Source of the DNA: Gemmobacter sp.
Lineage (GTDB): Bacteria > Pseudomonadota > Alphaproteobacteria > Rhodobacterales > Rhodobacteraceae
DNA length: 7,576 nt
Assembly (NCBI GenBank): GCA_003509785.1
Contig: DOMY01000084.1
Coordinates: forward strand, 6,751 to 14,326
Direction of reading: 5' to 3'
The notes below the pieces were generated by a model. That model was given only the letters and a program-made list of their open reading frames with translations, had not been told where the DNA came from and made no database searches. Made by a program: the position numbers and the translations under genes. This document shows, piece by piece, positions 6,694 to 7,576 of the stretch; position 1 is the first letter of the stretch; the number at the start of each line of letters is the position of its first letter.

Positions 6694-6731
6694 CCCTCTC
6701 CCCCCGGGGGAGAGGGATGGCGTGAGGGGGC
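6694..6731 (-). repeat. REP-like palindromic repeat, right copy (inverted)
   Basis: Reverse-complemented, this unit matches the left copy almost base for base: the same GCCCCCTCAC head (6722-6731), a 4-5 base variable spacer, then the CCCTCTCCCCC/GGGGGAGAGGG palindrome (6694-6716). The two copies face each other across 54 bases (6640-6693), so their outer 10-base ends are perfect inverted repeats. It lies 20 bases beyond the stop of the convergent CaiD-like gene. Confidence 0.8.
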
Positions 6732-6751
6732 ACTGTCGTCGGGCGCCCGCC

Positions 6752-7552
6752 TCAGCGCCCCTTCCAGACCGGATCACGCTTTTCGGCAAAGGCGCGGGCG
6801 CCTTCCAGCTGATCCTCGGAGGAATAAAGCCGGTCCACCGTCGGCATCTGCCGCTTGGTGATGCGGTTCAGCGCATCCTGAAAGCGCATGGCCTCGGCCT
6901 CGCGCACCACTTCCTTGATGGCCGCGTAAACCAGCGGCGGGCCGCTTTCCAGCAGGCGGGCCAGATCCCAGGCCTTGGCCAGCAGATCGCCCGGCGCGCA
7001 GATTTCCTTCAACAGGCCCCAGCGAAAGGCCTCCTCTGCATCGAACCAGCGCCCGGTCAGCAAGAGATCCATCGCCACATGATAGGGAATACGCTTGGGC
7101 AGCTTGATGCTTGCGGCATCGGCCACCGTGCCCGACCGGATTTCCGGCAGCGCGAAAGTGGCATTGTCCGAGGCCAGGATCAGATCGCAGCTCAGCGCCA
7201 GTTCCAGCCCGCCGCCGCAGCAAATGCCGTTCACGGCAGCAATGACCGGCTTGTTCAGGTTCGGCAGTTCCTGCAAACCGCCAAAGCCGCCCACGCCATA
7301 ATCACCATCCACGGCGTCGCCCGCCGCCGCCGCCTTCAGATCCCAGCCGGGGCAGAAGAACTTTCCCCCCTCCGCCCGCAGGATCGCCACGCGCATGGAA
7401 TCATCATCGCGAAAGGCGCGGAAGGCCTGCCCCATGATCCGGCTGGTCACCAGATCAATGGAATTGGCCTTCGGCCTGTCCAGCGTCAGCTCAAGAACAG
7501 CACCCTCGCGCCGGGTGCGGATCGGGCCTTCGGTCAGCATTTCCATGGTCAT
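6752..7552 (-). CDS. caiD: carnitinyl-CoA dehydratase-like enoyl-CoA hydratase/isomerase
   Basis: A crotonase-fold enzyme of 266 residues that would add or remove water on a CoA thioester in the cytoplasm. It closely recalls E. coli CaiD: LTLDRPKANSID near the N-terminus, the GWDLKAAA segment (69-76), GGFGGLQE, and a near-identical C-terminal end AFAEKRDPVWKGR. The oxyanion-hole region GGGLELALSCD is present with Glu117, and ALPE supplies Glu137; these correspond to the two catalytic glutamates of enoyl-CoA hydratases. The loop after the second Glu reads SGTVADAAS, whereas crotonases usually have GxxPxxGG, so Pro and the Gly pair are replaced. The start at 7552 is supported by AGGAGGG (7557-7563) ending 4 bases upstream; in-frame ATGs at 7546 and 7540 are less well placed. 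No other carnitine gene is visible here, so the physiological substrate is uncertain: carnitinyl-/crotonobetainyl-CoA or another enoyl-CoA. Confidence 0.88.
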   Translation of the reverse strand: MTMEMLTEGPIRTRREGAVLELTLDRPKANSIDLVTSRIMGQAFRAFRDDDSMRVAILRAEGGKFFCPGWDLKAAAAGDAVDGDYGVGGFGGLQELPNLNKPVIAAVNGICCGGGLELALSCDLILASDNATFALPEIRSGTVADAASIKLPKRIPYHVAMDLLLTGRWFDAEEAFRWGLLKEICAPGDLLAKAWDLARLLESGPPLVYAAIKEVVREAEAMRFQDALNRITKRQMPTVDRLYSSEDQLEGARAFAEKRDPVWKGR

Positions 7553-7576
7553 TCCGCCCTCCTGACAAGCGCATCC
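7549..7576 (-). CDS. possible C-terminal end of an upstream co-transcribed gene
   Basis: On the minus strand one frame runs from the window edge without a stop and ends with TGA at 7549-7551, overlapping the caiD-like ATG by 4 bases (ATGA). The visible residues would be DALVRRAE. ATGA overlaps are common within operons, but eight codons cannot identify a protein or prove coding. Confidence 0.3.

Noticed and set aside
6511..6861. Small open frames over the intergenic REP-like region
   Set aside because: They translate the C/G-rich palindromes in both directions, have no ribosome binding site, and run into sdaA or the CaiD-like gene.
1..7576. Search for a novel defence, mobile or RNA-based system
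   Set aside because: Nearly all sequence is accounted for by intact recognisable genes; no transposase, integrase, nuclease, reverse transcriptase, tRNA or direct-repeat array is seen, and the longest non-coding stretch is about 200 bases.

Overview
The window looks like ordinary chromosomal DNA from a GC-rich alphaproteobacterium, most likely a member of the Rhodobacter/Paracoccus group (Rhodobacterales). The support is strong G/C bias at third codon positions, a TadG-TadE-TadE-like pilus gene run, the tight rpiA-gor pair, and protein sequences that read like that group. The placement is inference from gene content; no rRNA or tRNA is present to confirm it.

Layout: bases 1-2235 (+) hold the end of a Tad (Flp pilus) operon: a 5'-truncated TadG-like von Willebrand A (vWA) protein and two TadE-family minor pseudopilins, each joined to the gene before it by a 4-base ATGA overlap. 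Convergent to it, 2254-5029 (-) holds three genes transcribed right to left: a small exported protein with three EF-hands, then rpiA (ribose-5-phosphate isomerase), then gor (glutathione reductase), with one base between the rpiA stop and the gor start. A GC-rich hairpin sits between the convergent tad and gor ends. Bases 5030-5175 form a divergent control region with several AT-containing inverted or phased motifs. Bases 5176-6549 (+) encode a single-chain, iron-sulfur L-serine dehydratase (sdaA). Bases 6550-6751 carry two inverted copies of a REP-like palindrome. Bases 6752-7552 (-) encode a crotonase-fold enzyme very close to carnitinyl-CoA dehydratase (CaiD), probably coupled to a gene beyond the right edge.

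Functionally there are four unrelated blocks: surface pilus assembly; pentose phosphate and NADPH-dependent thiol redox metabolism, with a calcium-binding exported protein upstream; serine catabolism to pyruvate; and CoA-thioester metabolism. I see no phage, transposase, CRISPR, toxin-antitoxin or defence gene and no clear evidence of a novel system. The most interesting items are intergenic (the paired REP-like element and the sdaA upstream motifs), together with an altered active-site-region loop in the CaiD-like protein.
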